From assembly GCF_001598375.1 (NCBI RefSeq), contig NZ_BCYV01000005.1, positions 1-64,000 of the forward strand: a DNA stretch of 64,000 bases. The letters run 5' to 3'. Within the stretch, counting starts at the first letter, position 1. Each line of letters starts with the position of its first letter. Origin of the DNA: Novosphingobium capsulatum NBRC 12533. Lineage in GTDB: Bacteria; Pseudomonadota; Alphaproteobacteria; Sphingomonadales; Sphingomonadaceae. The notes beneath the pieces are model-generated. The model was given only the letters and a program-made list of their open reading frames with translations. It was not told where the DNA came from and searched no databases. Position numbers and translations under genes: made by a program. Positions 27,720 to 36,264 of this stretch are shown in pieces.

Positions 27720-29627
27720 CTAGAACTCTGACCAGTCTTCCATGCCGCTGCCTCCGCCGCCTGCCGCGCTGACCTTGCGCGCGGCGGGGGTGGCGGCGGG
27801 GGTGGGCAGGGCGCGCGGCGCCGGCGCTGCCACTGGCGTGGGCGCCGGCAGGGGGGCAGGGCCCGCCGAAGCGACGGCAAGCACCGCTGGTGCGCGGTGT
27901 GCCGGGCCGCTGCTGCCGGCGCGGAAGCGGGCGACCAGATTGCCCAGCGCGTCGGCCTCGCTCGCCAGGGTGCGGGCGGCGGCCGTGCTTTCTTCGACCA
28001 TGGCGGCGTTCTGCTGGGTCATCCGGTCGAGCGAGCCAACGGTTTCATAGACCTTCTTCACGCTGTCGGATTGATCGGCGGTGGCTTCGGCAATACCTGC
28101 GACAAGGCCGCGCACGTTGCCGATGCGGGCGATGATCGCCTCCAGCGCCTCGCCGGTGCGGGTCACCAATTGGACGCCGGCGGCGACCTGGCCGGTGCTT
28201 TCCCCGATCAGCCCCTTGATATCGCGCGCGGCGTCGGCCGAGCGGCGGGCGAGGGCGCGCACTTCGGTGGCGACCACGGCAAAGCCTTTGCCCGCGTCGC
28301 CAGCGCGCGCCGCCTCGACCCCGGCGTTGAGAGCCAGCAGGTTGGTCTGGAAGGCGATGCCATCGATCAGGTCGATGATCTGGTTGATCGTTTGCGACGA
28401 GCGGGCAATGCCATCCATGGCCGCCACTGCTTCGGTCACCACCTGGCCGCCGTCGCTGGCAGCAAGGGCGGTTTCCTCGATCGTGTGGCGCACGGCTTCG
28501 GCCTTGGCCGCGCTGTCGTCCACCATTGCGGTCACGTTGCGCATGGCGGTGGCGGCGGTTTCCAATTGCGCCGCCTGGGCCTCGGTACGGTGGGCAAGAT
28601 CGTCAGACGCGGCGCGGATCTCGGTCGATCCGGTGCGCACATTGTCGGCCGCGCTGGTCACCGCGCCGATCACTTTGCCCAGTTCGGCCGCCATGGTGTT
28701 GAAATCGTCGCGCAGCTGGGCAAACGGGCCTTCGAGCCCGCCCTCGATCCGCGCCGCCAGGTTGCCGCTCTTGAGGTCGGCAAGGGCCACGCCCAGCGTG
28801 CGCACGATCAGGTCCACCTGCGCTGCCTTGGCCGCGTCGGCCGTGGCGAGTTGGTCGCGCAGTGCGCCAAAGGCACGGGCCAGGTCGCCGAGTTCATCCG
28901 CGCTGTCAGCGTGATCGACCTGCGCTGTGCGGTCTCCCGCGCCCAGCCGGGTGAGCGCCTGGGTCACCTCGGCTACCGGGCGGGCGACCAGGCGTTCGAG
29001 CAGGCGGTAGCTCCACACCAGGACCGCGATCAGCCCAGCCAGCGCGCCCAGCCCGGTGATCAGCGAAAACCAATAGGCCTGGTTGGCCGCGGCCGTCGCC
29101 TGGGTGATATGGCCACGCTGATAGTCGATCAGCTTGTCGAGGCTGGAATCGATACCCTGGGCCAGTTCCTCGTTCTGCTGGACCAACCCCTGGGCTTCGG
29201 CCATGTGGGCCTGGGCGGCCAAGGCCTGCACCTGTTCGGCAGCGGCGGCATAGCTGGTCCAGCCCTTGGCGAAATCGCCGACAAAGCCGGCTTCGTTGGC
29301 ATCCAGGTCCGTAGCCTTGAGGCTGGTCACCGCCTTGTCGATCATCGCGCGGTTTTCGGCGATGCGCGCGGTGTGGCCTGCGGCCGTCTGGCTGGATGAT
29401 GGCATGGTGAGCGCACGCAGATCGGCGTCGATCTGGGCAATCGCGGTGTCCATGCCATTGGCCAAGAGCGCCTGCGGCACGTGGTCACCAGTGATTTCAG
29501 CGTCGTTGGCGCTGATCTGGTGCAGCCCGGCACTGATCATCGCCAGGGCCGCCATGATCATCGCGGCAATGATCACGAAAAGCCGCGACAGCTTGCGGCG
29601 GATCGGCGCGTTCTTGAGATATTCCAT
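27720..29627 (-). CDS. Methyl-accepting chemotaxis protein
   Basis: The 635-residue receptor has TM1 (about 15-36), a helical periplasmic sensor of about 150 residues like a four-helix bundle, TM2 (about 187-208), a HAMP domain and a second HAMP-like segment (about 215-320), and the cytoplasmic signalling domain. The tip is IAFQTNLLALNAGVEAARAGDAGKGFAVVATEVRALA. An Ala/Pro-rich linker leads to the last residues DWSEF, which fit the xWxxF pentapeptide that tethers CheR methyltransferase. ATG 29627 has AGGTGAG before it; GTG 29633 is an alternative. No che genes are in the window, so its cluster lies elsewhere. Confidence 0.95.
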   Translation of the reverse strand: MEYLKNAPIRRKLSRLFVIIAAMIMAALAMISAGLHQISANDAEITGDHVPQALLANGMDTAIAQIDADLRALTMPSSSQTAAGHTARIAENRAMIDKAVTSLKATDLDANEAGFVGDFAKGWTSYAAAAEQVQALAAQAHMAEAQGLVQQNEELAQGIDSSLDKLIDYQRGHITQATAAANQAYWFSLITGLGALAGLIAVLVWSYRLLERLVARPVAEVTQALTRLGAGDRTAQVDHADSADELGDLARAFGALRDQLATADAAKAAQVDLIVRTLGVALADLKSGNLAARIEGGLEGPFAQLRDDFNTMAAELGKVIGAVTSAADNVRTGSTEIRAASDDLAHRTEAQAAQLETAATAMRNVTAMVDDSAAKAEAVRHTIEETALAASDGGQVVTEAVAAMDGIARSSQTINQIIDLIDGIAFQTNLLALNAGVEAARAGDAGKGFAVVATEVRALARRSADAARDIKGLIGESTGQVAAGVQLVTRTGEALEAIIARIGNVRGLVAGIAEATADQSDSVKKVYETVGSLDRMTQQNAAMVEESTAAARTLASEADALGNLVARFRAGSSGPAHRAPAVLAVASAGPAPLPAPTPVAAPAPRALPTPAATPAARKVSAAGGGGSGMEDWSEF

Positions 29628-29756
29628 CGACACTCACCTGGCCAGCCGGCAGCGCAGGCCGCCGGTTCTCGAACAGATGAAATGCCACAGTCTGCTTAGG
29701 TGCCTTTCAATGCCGGGCTAAGCGAAAGCGCCTAGTCCGGACAGCCGCGCCAAGCC

Positions 29757-31781
29757 TCAGGCGTCGATCAGGTCGCGGTCCAGATCGCCGGCGCGGTTCT
29801 GGATGAACATGAAGCGGTGTTCGGGGTTGCGGCCCATCAGGCGGTCGACCAGGTCTTTCACCGCCGCGCGGCCTTCGTATTCGGGCGGCAGGGTGATGCG
29901 CAGCAGGCTGCGGCTGGCCGGCGCCATGGTGGTTTCGCGCAGCTGGCCGGGGTTCATTTCGCCCAGGCCCTTGAACCGGCCCACGTCCACCTTCTTGCCC
30001 TTGAACTTGGTGGCTTCCAGTTCGGCGCGGTGCGCATCGTCGCGGGCATAGGCCGAAACCGTGCCGGCGGTGAGGCGATAGAGCGGCGGCTGCGCCAGGT
30101 AGAGATGCCCGCGCTTCACGATCTCGGGCATTTCCTGGAAGAAATAGGTCATCAGCAGCGTGGCGATGTGCGCGCCGTCGACGTCGGCATCGGTCATGAT
30201 GATCACGCGGTCATAGCGCAGCGCGTCGGGGTTGCAGTCCTTGCGCGTGCCGCAGCCGAGCGCAAGGCACAGATCGGCGATTTCCTGGTTGGCGCGGATC
30301 TTGTCGGCCGTGGCGCTGGCGACGTTGAGGATCTTGCCGCGGATGGGCAGGATCGCCTGCGTCTTGCGGTCACGCGCCTGCTTGGCACTGCCGCCGGCCG
30401 AATCGCCTTCGACGATGAACAGTTCGGTTTCGCCGCTGCCTTCGCCCGAACAATCGGTCAGCTTGCCGGGCAGGCGCAGCTTGCGCGCATTGGTGGCGGT
30501 CTTGCGCTTGACCTCGCGCTCCGCCTTGCGGCGCAGGCGATCGTCCATCCGCTCCATCACCGCACCGAGCAGCGCGCGGCCGCGGTCCATGTTGTCGGTC
30601 AGGAAGTGGTCGAAATGGTCGCGCACCGCCGCTTCCACCAGCCGTGCGGCTTCGGGCGAGGTGAGGCGGTCCTTGGTCTGGCTCTGGAACTGAGGATCGC
30701 GGATGAACACCGACAGCATGATCTCGCTGCCGGTGATCATGTCTTCGGGCGTGATGTCCTTGGCCTTTTTCTGGCCAACCAGTTCACCAAAGGCGCGAAT
30801 GCCCCGCGTCAACGCCGCGCGCAGGCCCTGCTCGTGCGTGCCGCCATCAGGGGTGGGAATGGTGTTGCAATACCAGGAATAGGCACCGTCAGACCACAGC
30901 GGCCAGGCGATCGCCCATTCCACGCGGCCCATTTCCTGCCCATCGGGCCCGGCGGGAAAGTCCTGCCGCCCGGCAAAGGGCAGCGCCGTCACGCATTCGC
31001 GGCCCTTGACCTGTTCGGCCAGGTGATCGGCCAGGCCCCCGGGAAACTGGAACACCGCCTCGGCCGGGGTATCGTCGGCAATCAGCGCGGGATCGCACTT
31101 CCAGCGGATTTCGACCCCGGCGAACAGGTAGGCCTTTGACCGCACCAGGCGGAACAGGCGCGCCGGCTTGAACTTGGCATCGGCGCCAAAGATCGTGGCA
31201 TCGGGAATGAAGGTGACTGCGGTGCCGCGCCGGTTGGGCGCATTGCCCACGCGGGCCAGCGGGCCCTTGGCCAGGCCGCAGGAAAACTCCTGCGCATAGA
31301 GTTCCTTGTTCCGCGCCACTTCCACTCGGGTGAGGGTGGACAGCGCGTTGACCACGGAAATCCCCACGCCGTGGAGACCGCCCGAGGTGGCATAGGCCTT
31401 GCCCGAAAACTTGCCGCCCGAATGCAGCGTGGTGAGGATCACCTCCAGCGCAGACTTGCCGGGGTACTTGGGATGCTCGTCAACCGGGATGCCGCGCCCG
31501 TTGTCGGTGATCGTCACCTTGCCGGCGGCGCCATCGGCAGCTTCGAGGAAAACCTCGATGCGGTTGGCATGGCCCGCGACGGCTTCGTCCATCGCGTTGT
31601 CGAGCACTTCGGCCACCAGATGGTGCAGGGCGCGCTCGTCCGTCCCGCCGATATACATGCCGGGGCGGCGGCGCACCGGTTCCAGCCCTTCAAGCACCTC
31701 GATGGCAGAGCCATCATAGCTTTCTTGCGGGCTGCCCTGGGGCAGCTTGTCGAACAGGGAGCCGGAATCGTCTGTCGCCAT
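29757..31781 (-). CDS. parE: DNA topoisomerase IV subunit B
   Basis: The 674-residue subunit provides the ATPase and TOPRIM parts of topoisomerase IV, which unlinks daughter chromosomes. The GHKL ATPase motifs are VLDNAMDEA, DNGRGIPVDEHP and GGLHGVGISVVNAL. The TOPRIM motifs are EGDSAGGSAKQARDRKTQAILPIRGKILNV and MTDADVDGAHIATLL. KFKGLGEMNPGQLRETTM is at the C-terminus. The length without the long GyrB insertion supports ParE over GyrB. parC is not in the window. Confidence 0.96.
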   Translation of the reverse strand: MATDDSGSLFDKLPQGSPQESYDGSAIEVLEGLEPVRRRPGMYIGGTDERALHHLVAEVLDNAMDEAVAGHANRIEVFLEAADGAAGKVTITDNGRGIPVDEHPKYPGKSALEVILTTLHSGGKFSGKAYATSGGLHGVGISVVNALSTLTRVEVARNKELYAQEFSCGLAKGPLARVGNAPNRRGTAVTFIPDATIFGADAKFKPARLFRLVRSKAYLFAGVEIRWKCDPALIADDTPAEAVFQFPGGLADHLAEQVKGRECVTALPFAGRQDFPAGPDGQEMGRVEWAIAWPLWSDGAYSWYCNTIPTPDGGTHEQGLRAALTRGIRAFGELVGQKKAKDITPEDMITGSEIMLSVFIRDPQFQSQTKDRLTSPEAARLVEAAVRDHFDHFLTDNMDRGRALLGAVMERMDDRLRRKAEREVKRKTATNARKLRLPGKLTDCSGEGSGETELFIVEGDSAGGSAKQARDRKTQAILPIRGKILNVASATADKIRANQEIADLCLALGCGTRKDCNPDALRYDRVIIMTDADVDGAHIATLLMTYFFQEMPEIVKRGHLYLAQPPLYRLTAGTVSAYARDDAHRAELEATKFKGKKVDVGRFKGLGEMNPGQLRETTMAPASRSLLRITLPPEYEGRAAVKDLVDRLMGRNPEHRFMFIQNRAGDLDRDLIDA

Positions 31782-31850
31782 GAGAACGGCTATAGAACAC
31801 GCGCGAATTGCCGCGCAAGCCGTGCCGGCTCCCTTATCCGATGGAATCGC

Positions 31851-33056
31851 CTAGTTCGTGAACTTTTCCGGCGCGCGAGATACGGTCACCACGGTTCCGC
31901 CCGAAACCTCGCGCACTTCCAGCGCGCGCTCGGCCACGCCATTGGCATTGAAGCGGAAAACGCCATCGGTGCCGATGAAGCCGTCCGGCGCATAGAGCCT
32001 CGCTGTGGGAAACAGCGTGCCCGGCTTCCAATTGCGCGCGATGTTGAGCGTGAGCAGCACCGAATCATAGCCCAGCGTGGCGATGCGGGCGGGCGCCGTG
32101 CCGAACCGCTGGCGGTAGGACTGCTCGAAGCGCGGCAGGCGATCATCGGAAATCGCGGCAAACCACGCGCCCTTCATCGCCGGGGTGCGTGCCAGCGTCG
32201 GGTCACCCTTCCACAGTTCAGTGCCCAGCAGGCGCGTGCCCTTGGCAAAGGGCGCGGCCTGCACCGCGATCCGCGCGCCATCACCGATCAGCAGCGCATC
32301 GATCGGCCCGCGCGCCTTCACCCGGCGCACCGCGCTCGCGGCCGAGGTATTGCTGCGGTCATAGGTTTCGATGGCGGTCAGGCGAATGCCCTGCATCCGT
32401 GCGGCATCGGTCAGCGCGATGCTTACCCGCTGGCCATAAGTGCCGCTCGGCACGATCGCGCCCACGGTCCGGATCCCCTGGCTATGGGCATAGCCGATCA
32501 CGCGGGCGATCGATTGACCGGGCACCTGGCCCAGCACGAAAACATCGCGATCGGCCACCGCGCTGTCGTTGGAATAGGTGATCATCGGCACCTTGGCCGG
32601 GCGGGCTACACCAGCCACGGCGCTGACATCTTCCGAGGTCAGCGGGCCTAGGATCAGGCGATTGCCATCGAGCACGGCCTTGCTCGCTGCTGCAGCGGCG
32701 CCCGCGCCGGTATCATAGGTAGTGATGCGCAAGGACTGCGCGTTGGTATCGAGCAGGGCCATCGTGGTGGCATTGGCAATCGCCTGGCCCACGGCGGCGT
32801 TGGGGCCGGTCAACGGCACGAGCAGCGCCACGCGGTGGCGGCCGGCATCGCTCGGCAGCACGTTTTCCTGCGGCGCGGTTTCGCGCGGCGGGGGCGGGGT
32901 GCCTGGCGTTCCGGGCTTGGGAATGACCGAACAGCCGGCCAGCAGCGCCGCCGGCAGCGACAGCGCCAGCCATTGGCCCATGCGGCGGCGGCTCAAGCCG
33001 GAAGGCGCCCTGCTGCCGTCCGCAATGCCGTTGTTGCCGCTCTTGCCCATCATCAT
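31851..33056 (-). CDS. LpoA-like penicillin-binding protein activator lipoprotein
   Basis: The 401-residue protein has a lipoprotein signal with the lipobox LAGC (cysteine 42 from this start) and a periplasmic binding-protein (Peripla_BP) fold: VALLVPLTGPNAAVGQAIANATTMAL (about 85-110), GPLTSEDVSAVAGVA and VGAIVPSGTYGQRV. Homologues are annotated as penicillin-binding protein activators like LpoA, which stimulate peptidoglycan synthases at the outer membrane. The divergent rsmI and following yraN match the order around E. coli lpoA, which supports this. Several starts are possible: 33056 has GGGAG 10 bases upstream; ATG 32981 would give a shorter, more classical signal peptide. Confidence 0.85.
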   Translation of the reverse strand: MMMGKSGNNGIADGSRAPSGLSRRRMGQWLALSLPAALLAGCSVIPKPGTPGTPPPPRETAPQENVLPSDAGRHRVALLVPLTGPNAAVGQAIANATTMALLDTNAQSLRITTYDTGAGAAAAASKAVLDGNRLILGPLTSEDVSAVAGVARPAKVPMITYSNDSAVADRDVFVLGQVPGQSIARVIGYAHSQGIRTVGAIVPSGTYGQRVSIALTDAARMQGIRLTAIETYDRSNTSAASAVRRVKARGPIDALLIGDGARIAVQAAPFAKGTRLLGTELWKGDPTLARTPAMKGAWFAAISDDRLPRFEQSYRQRFGTAPARIATLGYDSVLLTLNIARNWKPGTLFPTARLYAPDGFIGTDGVFRFNANGVAERALEVREVSGGTVVTVSRAPEKFTN

Positions 33057-33095
33057 CTGCTTGCCGCTCCCGTAAGGCCGGTCCATGGAAAAGGA

Positions 33096-33938
33096 ATGGA
33101 TACACCACCCCTTGCGCCCGGGCTCTATATCGTGGCCACGCCCATCGGCAATCTTGGCGATATCACCGCCCGCGCCGCCGACATCCTTGCCCGGTGTGAC
33201 GTCATAGCCTGCGAAGATACCCGCGTCACGGGCAAGTTGCTCAATCATCTGGGAATCCGCAAGGCCATGCGCCGCTATGATGACCACGCATCGGCCGACG
33301 TGCGCGAGCGGCTGCTCGGTGAAATGGCCGAAAAGTCGGTCGTGCTGGTGTCTGACGCCGGCACGCCGCTGATTTCCGACCCCGGCTATCGCCTGGTGCG
33401 CGAGGCACGCGAACTGGGCCTTGCCGTCACCAGCCTGCCGGGGCCGAGCGCGATGATCGTGGGGCTGACGCTGGCGGGCCTGCCGACCGACCGCTTCATG
33501 TTTGCTGGTTTCCTGCCGTCCAAGGACAAGGCGCGCGGCGATGTGCTGGCCGAACTGGCCGCGATACCGGCCACGCTGGTGTTCTATGAAACCGGGCCGC
33601 GCCTGGTTGCCTCGCTCACGGCGATGGAACAGCATCTGCCGGGGCGCGAACTCGCCGTCGCACGCGAATTGACCAAGCTGCACGAGGAATGCCGCAGCGG
33701 CACGCCCGAGGAACTGATCGCGCACTACTCTGCCCATCCGCCCAAGGGTGAGATCGTACTGCTGGCCGGCCCACCGCCCGCGCCTGCTGCGCCAGCGGCC
33801 GATGACGTCGACACACTGCTGCGCGCCGCGCTGGAGCACCTGTCGCCCTCGCAGGCGGCCGGGCAGGTGGCCAAGGCGCACGGCCTTGATCGCAAGGCGC
33901 TTTATGCCCGTGCCATGGCCTTGAAAGAGGCCCCGTGA
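33096..33938 (+). CDS. rsmI: 16S rRNA 2'-O-ribose C1402 methyltransferase
   Basis: The 280-residue enzyme methylates C1402 in the ribosomal decoding centre. The tetrapyrrole-methylase fold is clear: LYIVATPIGNLGDITARA at the start, CEDTRVTGKLLNHLGI, VLVSDAGTPLISDPGYRLVREA and LPGPSAMIVGLTLAGLP, then FYETGPRLVASL and GEIVLLAGP. A C-terminal helical extension follows. It is divergent from the LpoA-like gene (39 bases between starts) and overlaps yraN by four bases. Confidence 0.97.
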   Translation: MDTPPLAPGLYIVATPIGNLGDITARAADILARCDVIACEDTRVTGKLLNHLGIRKAMRRYDDHASADVRERLLGEMAEKSVVLVSDAGTPLISDPGYRLVREARELGLAVTSLPGPSAMIVGLTLAGLPTDRFMFAGFLPSKDKARGDVLAELAAIPATLVFYETGPRLVASLTAMEQHLPGRELAVARELTKLHEECRSGTPEELIAHYSAHPPKGEIVLLAGPPPAPAAPAADDVDTLLRAALEHLSPSQAAGQVAKAHGLDRKALYARAMALKEAP

Positions 33939-34285
33939 ACCGCGCCCGGGCCGAGGCACAGGGCCGGCGCGGCGAATGGCTGGCCGGGCTCTACCTGATG
34001 CTCACCGGCTGGCGCGTGCTGGCGCGGCGGGTGAAGATCGGCGTGGGCGAGGTGGACCTGATCGCGCGGCGGGGCCGCACCGTGGCCTTTGTCGAGGTGA
34101 AATGGCGGGCCAATGCAGCCGCTCTCGATACCGCGATCGACGCCCGCCGCCTGGCGCGCGTTGCCCGTGCGGCGCAGGCACTGGCGCCGCGCTATGCCGG
34201 GCCAGGCGATGATGTGCGGATCGATGTGATCCTGATTGCGCCGGGCCGCTGGCCGCGCCGCATCGTCAACGCCTGGCAGCCATGA
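33935..34285 (+). CDS. yraN: YraN/UPF0102 family protein, nuclease-like fold
   Basis: The 116-residue protein belongs to UPF0102. It starts RARAEAQGRRGEWLAGLYL and has the restriction-endonuclease-like catalytic pattern GEVDLIARRGRTVAFVEVKWR (Glu, Asp then ExK). The function is not established. The start is GTG at 33935, overlapping the rsmI stop (GTGA), with GAGG five bases upstream, so it is translationally coupled to rsmI. Confidence 0.95.
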   Translation: MNRARAEAQGRRGEWLAGLYLMLTGWRVLARRVKIGVGEVDLIARRGRTVAFVEVKWRANAAALDTAIDARRLARVARAAQALAPRYAGPGDDVRIDVILIAPGRWPRRIVNAWQP

Positions 34286-34287
34286 CC

Positions 34288-34318
34288 GTCAGGCGTGGAC
34301 CGCCGTCAGGCGTGGACC
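34288..34318. repeat. Tandem 17 bp duplication at the end of a small ORF
   Basis: GTCAGGCGTGGACC occurs at 34288-34301 and at 34305-34318 (17-base period). On the minus strand each copy encodes the last codons (Val-His-Ala) and TGA of the 29-residue frame at 34306-34395. Confidence 0.85.
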
Positions 34319-34395
34319 AGGCCCGGCACGTCGATCAGCACCACCGCGCAGGCAATGAGGCACAGAAACGGGGTAATGAGCCGGGCGGCAAGCAT
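34306..34395 (-). CDS. Possible 29-residue hydrophobic protein
   Basis: An ATG at 34395 opens a 29-codon frame, MLAARLITPFLCLIACAVVL followed by nine residues to TGA. Most of it could form one membrane helix with two cysteines. A good AGGAAAA ribosome site lies 10 bases before the ATG, which is why it is listed. It sits between yraN and gshB on the opposite strand. Nothing is known about its function; it could also be a chance frame. Confidence 0.45.
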   Translation of the reverse strand: MLAARLITPFLCLIACAVVLIDVPGLVHA

Positions 34396-34502
34396 GGTTG
34401 ATTTTTCCTGATGCGGTTGCGGCTCCTTTTTGGTCGCGCTGCTGCCAATTCGCCTTTAAACGGGCCACCCGCAAGACCACGGATATCATTCGGAGCACTG
34501 CC

Positions 34503-35453
34503 TTGACCCTGCGCGTTGCGGTCCAGATGGACCCTCTCCATTCGATCAAGATCGGTGGCGATTCGACCTTTGCCCTGATGCTGTCCGCCCAGGCGCGCGG
34601 GCATGAACTGTGGTATTACCACGTCACCAGCCTGGCCTGGGAAGCGGGCCGGGTAACGGCCGATGCCGCGCCAGTCACCGTGCAGCACGTCGAAGGCGAT
34701 CACTATCACCTGGGTGAGACGCGCAAGATCGATCTGGGCCGCGATGTCGATGTCGTGCTGATGCGCCAGGACCCGCCGTTTGACCTGGGCTATATCACCG
34801 CCACGCACCTGCTGGAGCGGCTGGAGGGCGAGACCCTGGTGGTCAACGATCCCCGCTCGGTCCGCAATGCGCCCGAAAAGGTCTATGTCCTCGACTATGC
34901 GCGCTTCATGCCGCCCACGCTGATCACGCGTTCAGCGCTCGACGTGCGCGCGTTCCAGCACAAGCACGGTGACCGCGCCGTGGTGGTCAAGCCGCTGCAT
35001 GGCAATGGCGGCAAGGCGGTGTTCAAGATCGATGCCGATGGCGGCAACCTGTCGGCGCTGGCCGAACTGTTTGGCCAGGTCTGGCCCGAGCCATTCATGG
35101 TGCAGCCGTTCCTTCCCGAAGTGGCCGAGGGCGACAAGCGCATCGTGCTGGTCGATGGCGAAGTGGCCGGCGCGATCAACCGCAAGCCGGGCGAGGGCGA
35201 GTTCCGCTCCAACCTGGCGGTGGGCGGCTATGCCGAAGCCGCCACGCTCACGCCACGCGAGCAGGAAATCTGCGAAGCCATGGGGCCCGAGCTGAAAAAG
35301 CGTGGCCTGATCTTCGTGGGCATCGACGTGATCGGCGGCAAGTGGCTCACCGAAATCAACGTCACGTCGCCCACCGGCATCGTCGCGATCGACCGGTTCA
35401 ACGGCAGCGATACCGGCGGCATGATCTGGGACGCGATCGAACGGCGGATTTGA
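34503..35453 (+). CDS. gshB: Glutathione synthase
   Basis: The 316-residue ATP-grasp enzyme joins gamma-glutamylcysteine and glycine to make glutathione. The N-terminus LRVAVQMDPLHSIKIGGDSTFALMLSAQARGH, the block DVVLMRQDPPFDLGYITATHLLE, VVKPLHGNGGKAVF and the end INVTSPTGIVAIDRFNGSD are all standard. Its length equals the E. coli enzyme. The start is TTG at 34503, with GGAG nine bases before it, and no ATG fits the conserved N-terminus. It follows rsmI and yraN, a common alphaproteobacterial order. The glutathione it makes is the cosubstrate for the LigF-like transferase at 24.8 kb. Confidence 0.97.
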   Translation: MTLRVAVQMDPLHSIKIGGDSTFALMLSAQARGHELWYYHVTSLAWEAGRVTADAAPVTVQHVEGDHYHLGETRKIDLGRDVDVVLMRQDPPFDLGYITATHLLERLEGETLVVNDPRSVRNAPEKVYVLDYARFMPPTLITRSALDVRAFQHKHGDRAVVVKPLHGNGGKAVFKIDADGGNLSALAELFGQVWPEPFMVQPFLPEVAEGDKRIVLVDGEVAGAINRKPGEGEFRSNLAVGGYAEAATLTPREQEICEAMGPELKKRGLIFVGIDVIGGKWLTEINVTSPTGIVAIDRFNGSDTGGMIWDAIERRI

Positions 35454-35460
35454 TTTTTAC

Positions 35461-35482
35461 GCGGGGCCGTTTGTGGCCCCGC
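35461..35482 (+). terminator. Hairpin after gshB
   Basis: GCGGGGCC and GGCCCCGC form a perfect 8 bp stem around GTTTGT, eight bases after the gshB stop. Only a weak T-rich tail (GCGTTGTT) follows, so it may attenuate rather than stop transcription into the DedA gene. Confidence 0.6.
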
Positions 35483-35496
35483 GCGTTGTTCCGACC

Positions 35497-36138
35497 ATGA
35501 ACGACTGGATTTTGCAGCTTATTGCCGACGGCGGCTATTGGGGCATCGCGTTCCTGATGGCGCTGGAAAACATCTTTCCGCCCATCCCTTCCGAGGTGAT
35601 CATGGGGCTGGGCGGCATTGCCGTGGCCCAAGGGCGCATGGATGTGGTGCCGCTGATGATCTTCGGCACGGTCGGCTCCACGCTGGGCAATTATGCCTGG
35701 TTCCTGCTTGGCCGCCATCTTGGCTATCAGCGACTGCGGCCGTTCGTCGCGCGCTATGGCCGCGTGCTCACGCTCGATTGGCCGGCCATGCGCCGCCTCG
35801 TCGCGTTCTTTCGCCGCCACGGGCAATGGGTGGTGTTCGTAATGCGCTTTTCCCCGGCGATGCGGACGATGATCTCGCTGCCGGCCGGCCTCGCCGCCAT
35901 GGGCCATGCGCGCTTTCTGGTCTTTACCTTTGCCGGCGCGGCAATCTGGAATGCTTTGCTGGTCTGGGCCGGCTGGCACCTGGGGCAGCACTATGAAAAA
36001 GTCGCTGCCTATACCGGGCCGGCCTCGCTCGGGCTCACCGCCGTGCTGGTCGGCGCCTATCTCTGGCGCGTGGTCACGTGGAAGCCGCGGGAACAAAATC
36101 CTCCCCTGCGCAGCGGGGGAGCGGGACCGCCGGCATAG
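35497..36138 (+). CDS. DedA family membrane protein
   Basis: The 213-residue protein has the DedA/VTT layout: an entry motif ENIFPPIPSEVIMGLGG (about residues 24-40), GSTLGNYAWFLLGRHLG, and the conserved FFRRHGQWVVFVMRFSPAMRTMISLPAGLAAM, then C-terminal helices. DedA proteins are inner-membrane and some act as undecaprenyl-phosphate or lipid translocases. The last 13 codons (PPLRSGGAGPPA and stop) lie inside a dispersed repeat, so the original C-terminus was probably replaced. It is 43 bases after gshB on the same strand. Confidence 0.92.
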   Translation: MNDWILQLIADGGYWGIAFLMALENIFPPIPSEVIMGLGGIAVAQGRMDVVPLMIFGTVGSTLGNYAWFLLGRHLGYQRLRPFVARYGRVLTLDWPAMRRLVAFFRRHGQWVVFVMRFSPAMRTMISLPAGLAAMGHARFLVFTFAGAAIWNALLVWAGWHLGQHYEKVAAYTGPASLGLTAVLVGAYLWRVVTWKPREQNPPLRSGGAGPPA

Positions 36139-36221
36139 CCGGTGGTGGAGGGGGGCGGCACGAGACATACCCCCTCCGTCAGGCCTGCGGCCTGCCACCT
36201 CCCCCACGATGTGGGGGAGGA
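36099..36221. repeat. Family B composite hairpin element, full copy
   Basis: The left half has CTCCCCTGCGCAGCGGGGGAG and ACCGCCGGCATAGCCGGTGG hairpins. The right half has GGCCTGCGGCC-type pairing and CTCCCCCACGATGTGGGGGAG. The outer ends TCCTCCCC and GGGGGAGGA pair, so the whole 123 bases can fold into one multi-branched structure. The left half overlaps the end of the DedA gene. Confidence 0.88.
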
Positions 36222-36228
36222 TCTCAAC

Positions 36229-36260
36229 AAAAAAGGCCGCATCTTGCGATGCGACCTTTT
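36229..36260 (-). terminator. Rho-independent terminator after accC
   Basis: On the minus strand GGTCGCATC and GATGCGGCC form a 9 bp stem (one T-G pair) around GCAA, followed by TTTTTT. It lies five bases after the accC stop. A T-run on the other side could make it work on + as well. Confidence 0.9.
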
Positions 36261-36264
36261 CGTG

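Noticed and set aside
29817..31139. 440-codon + strand frame opposite parE
   Set aside because: It is an antisense shadow; parE motifs fill the minus strand.
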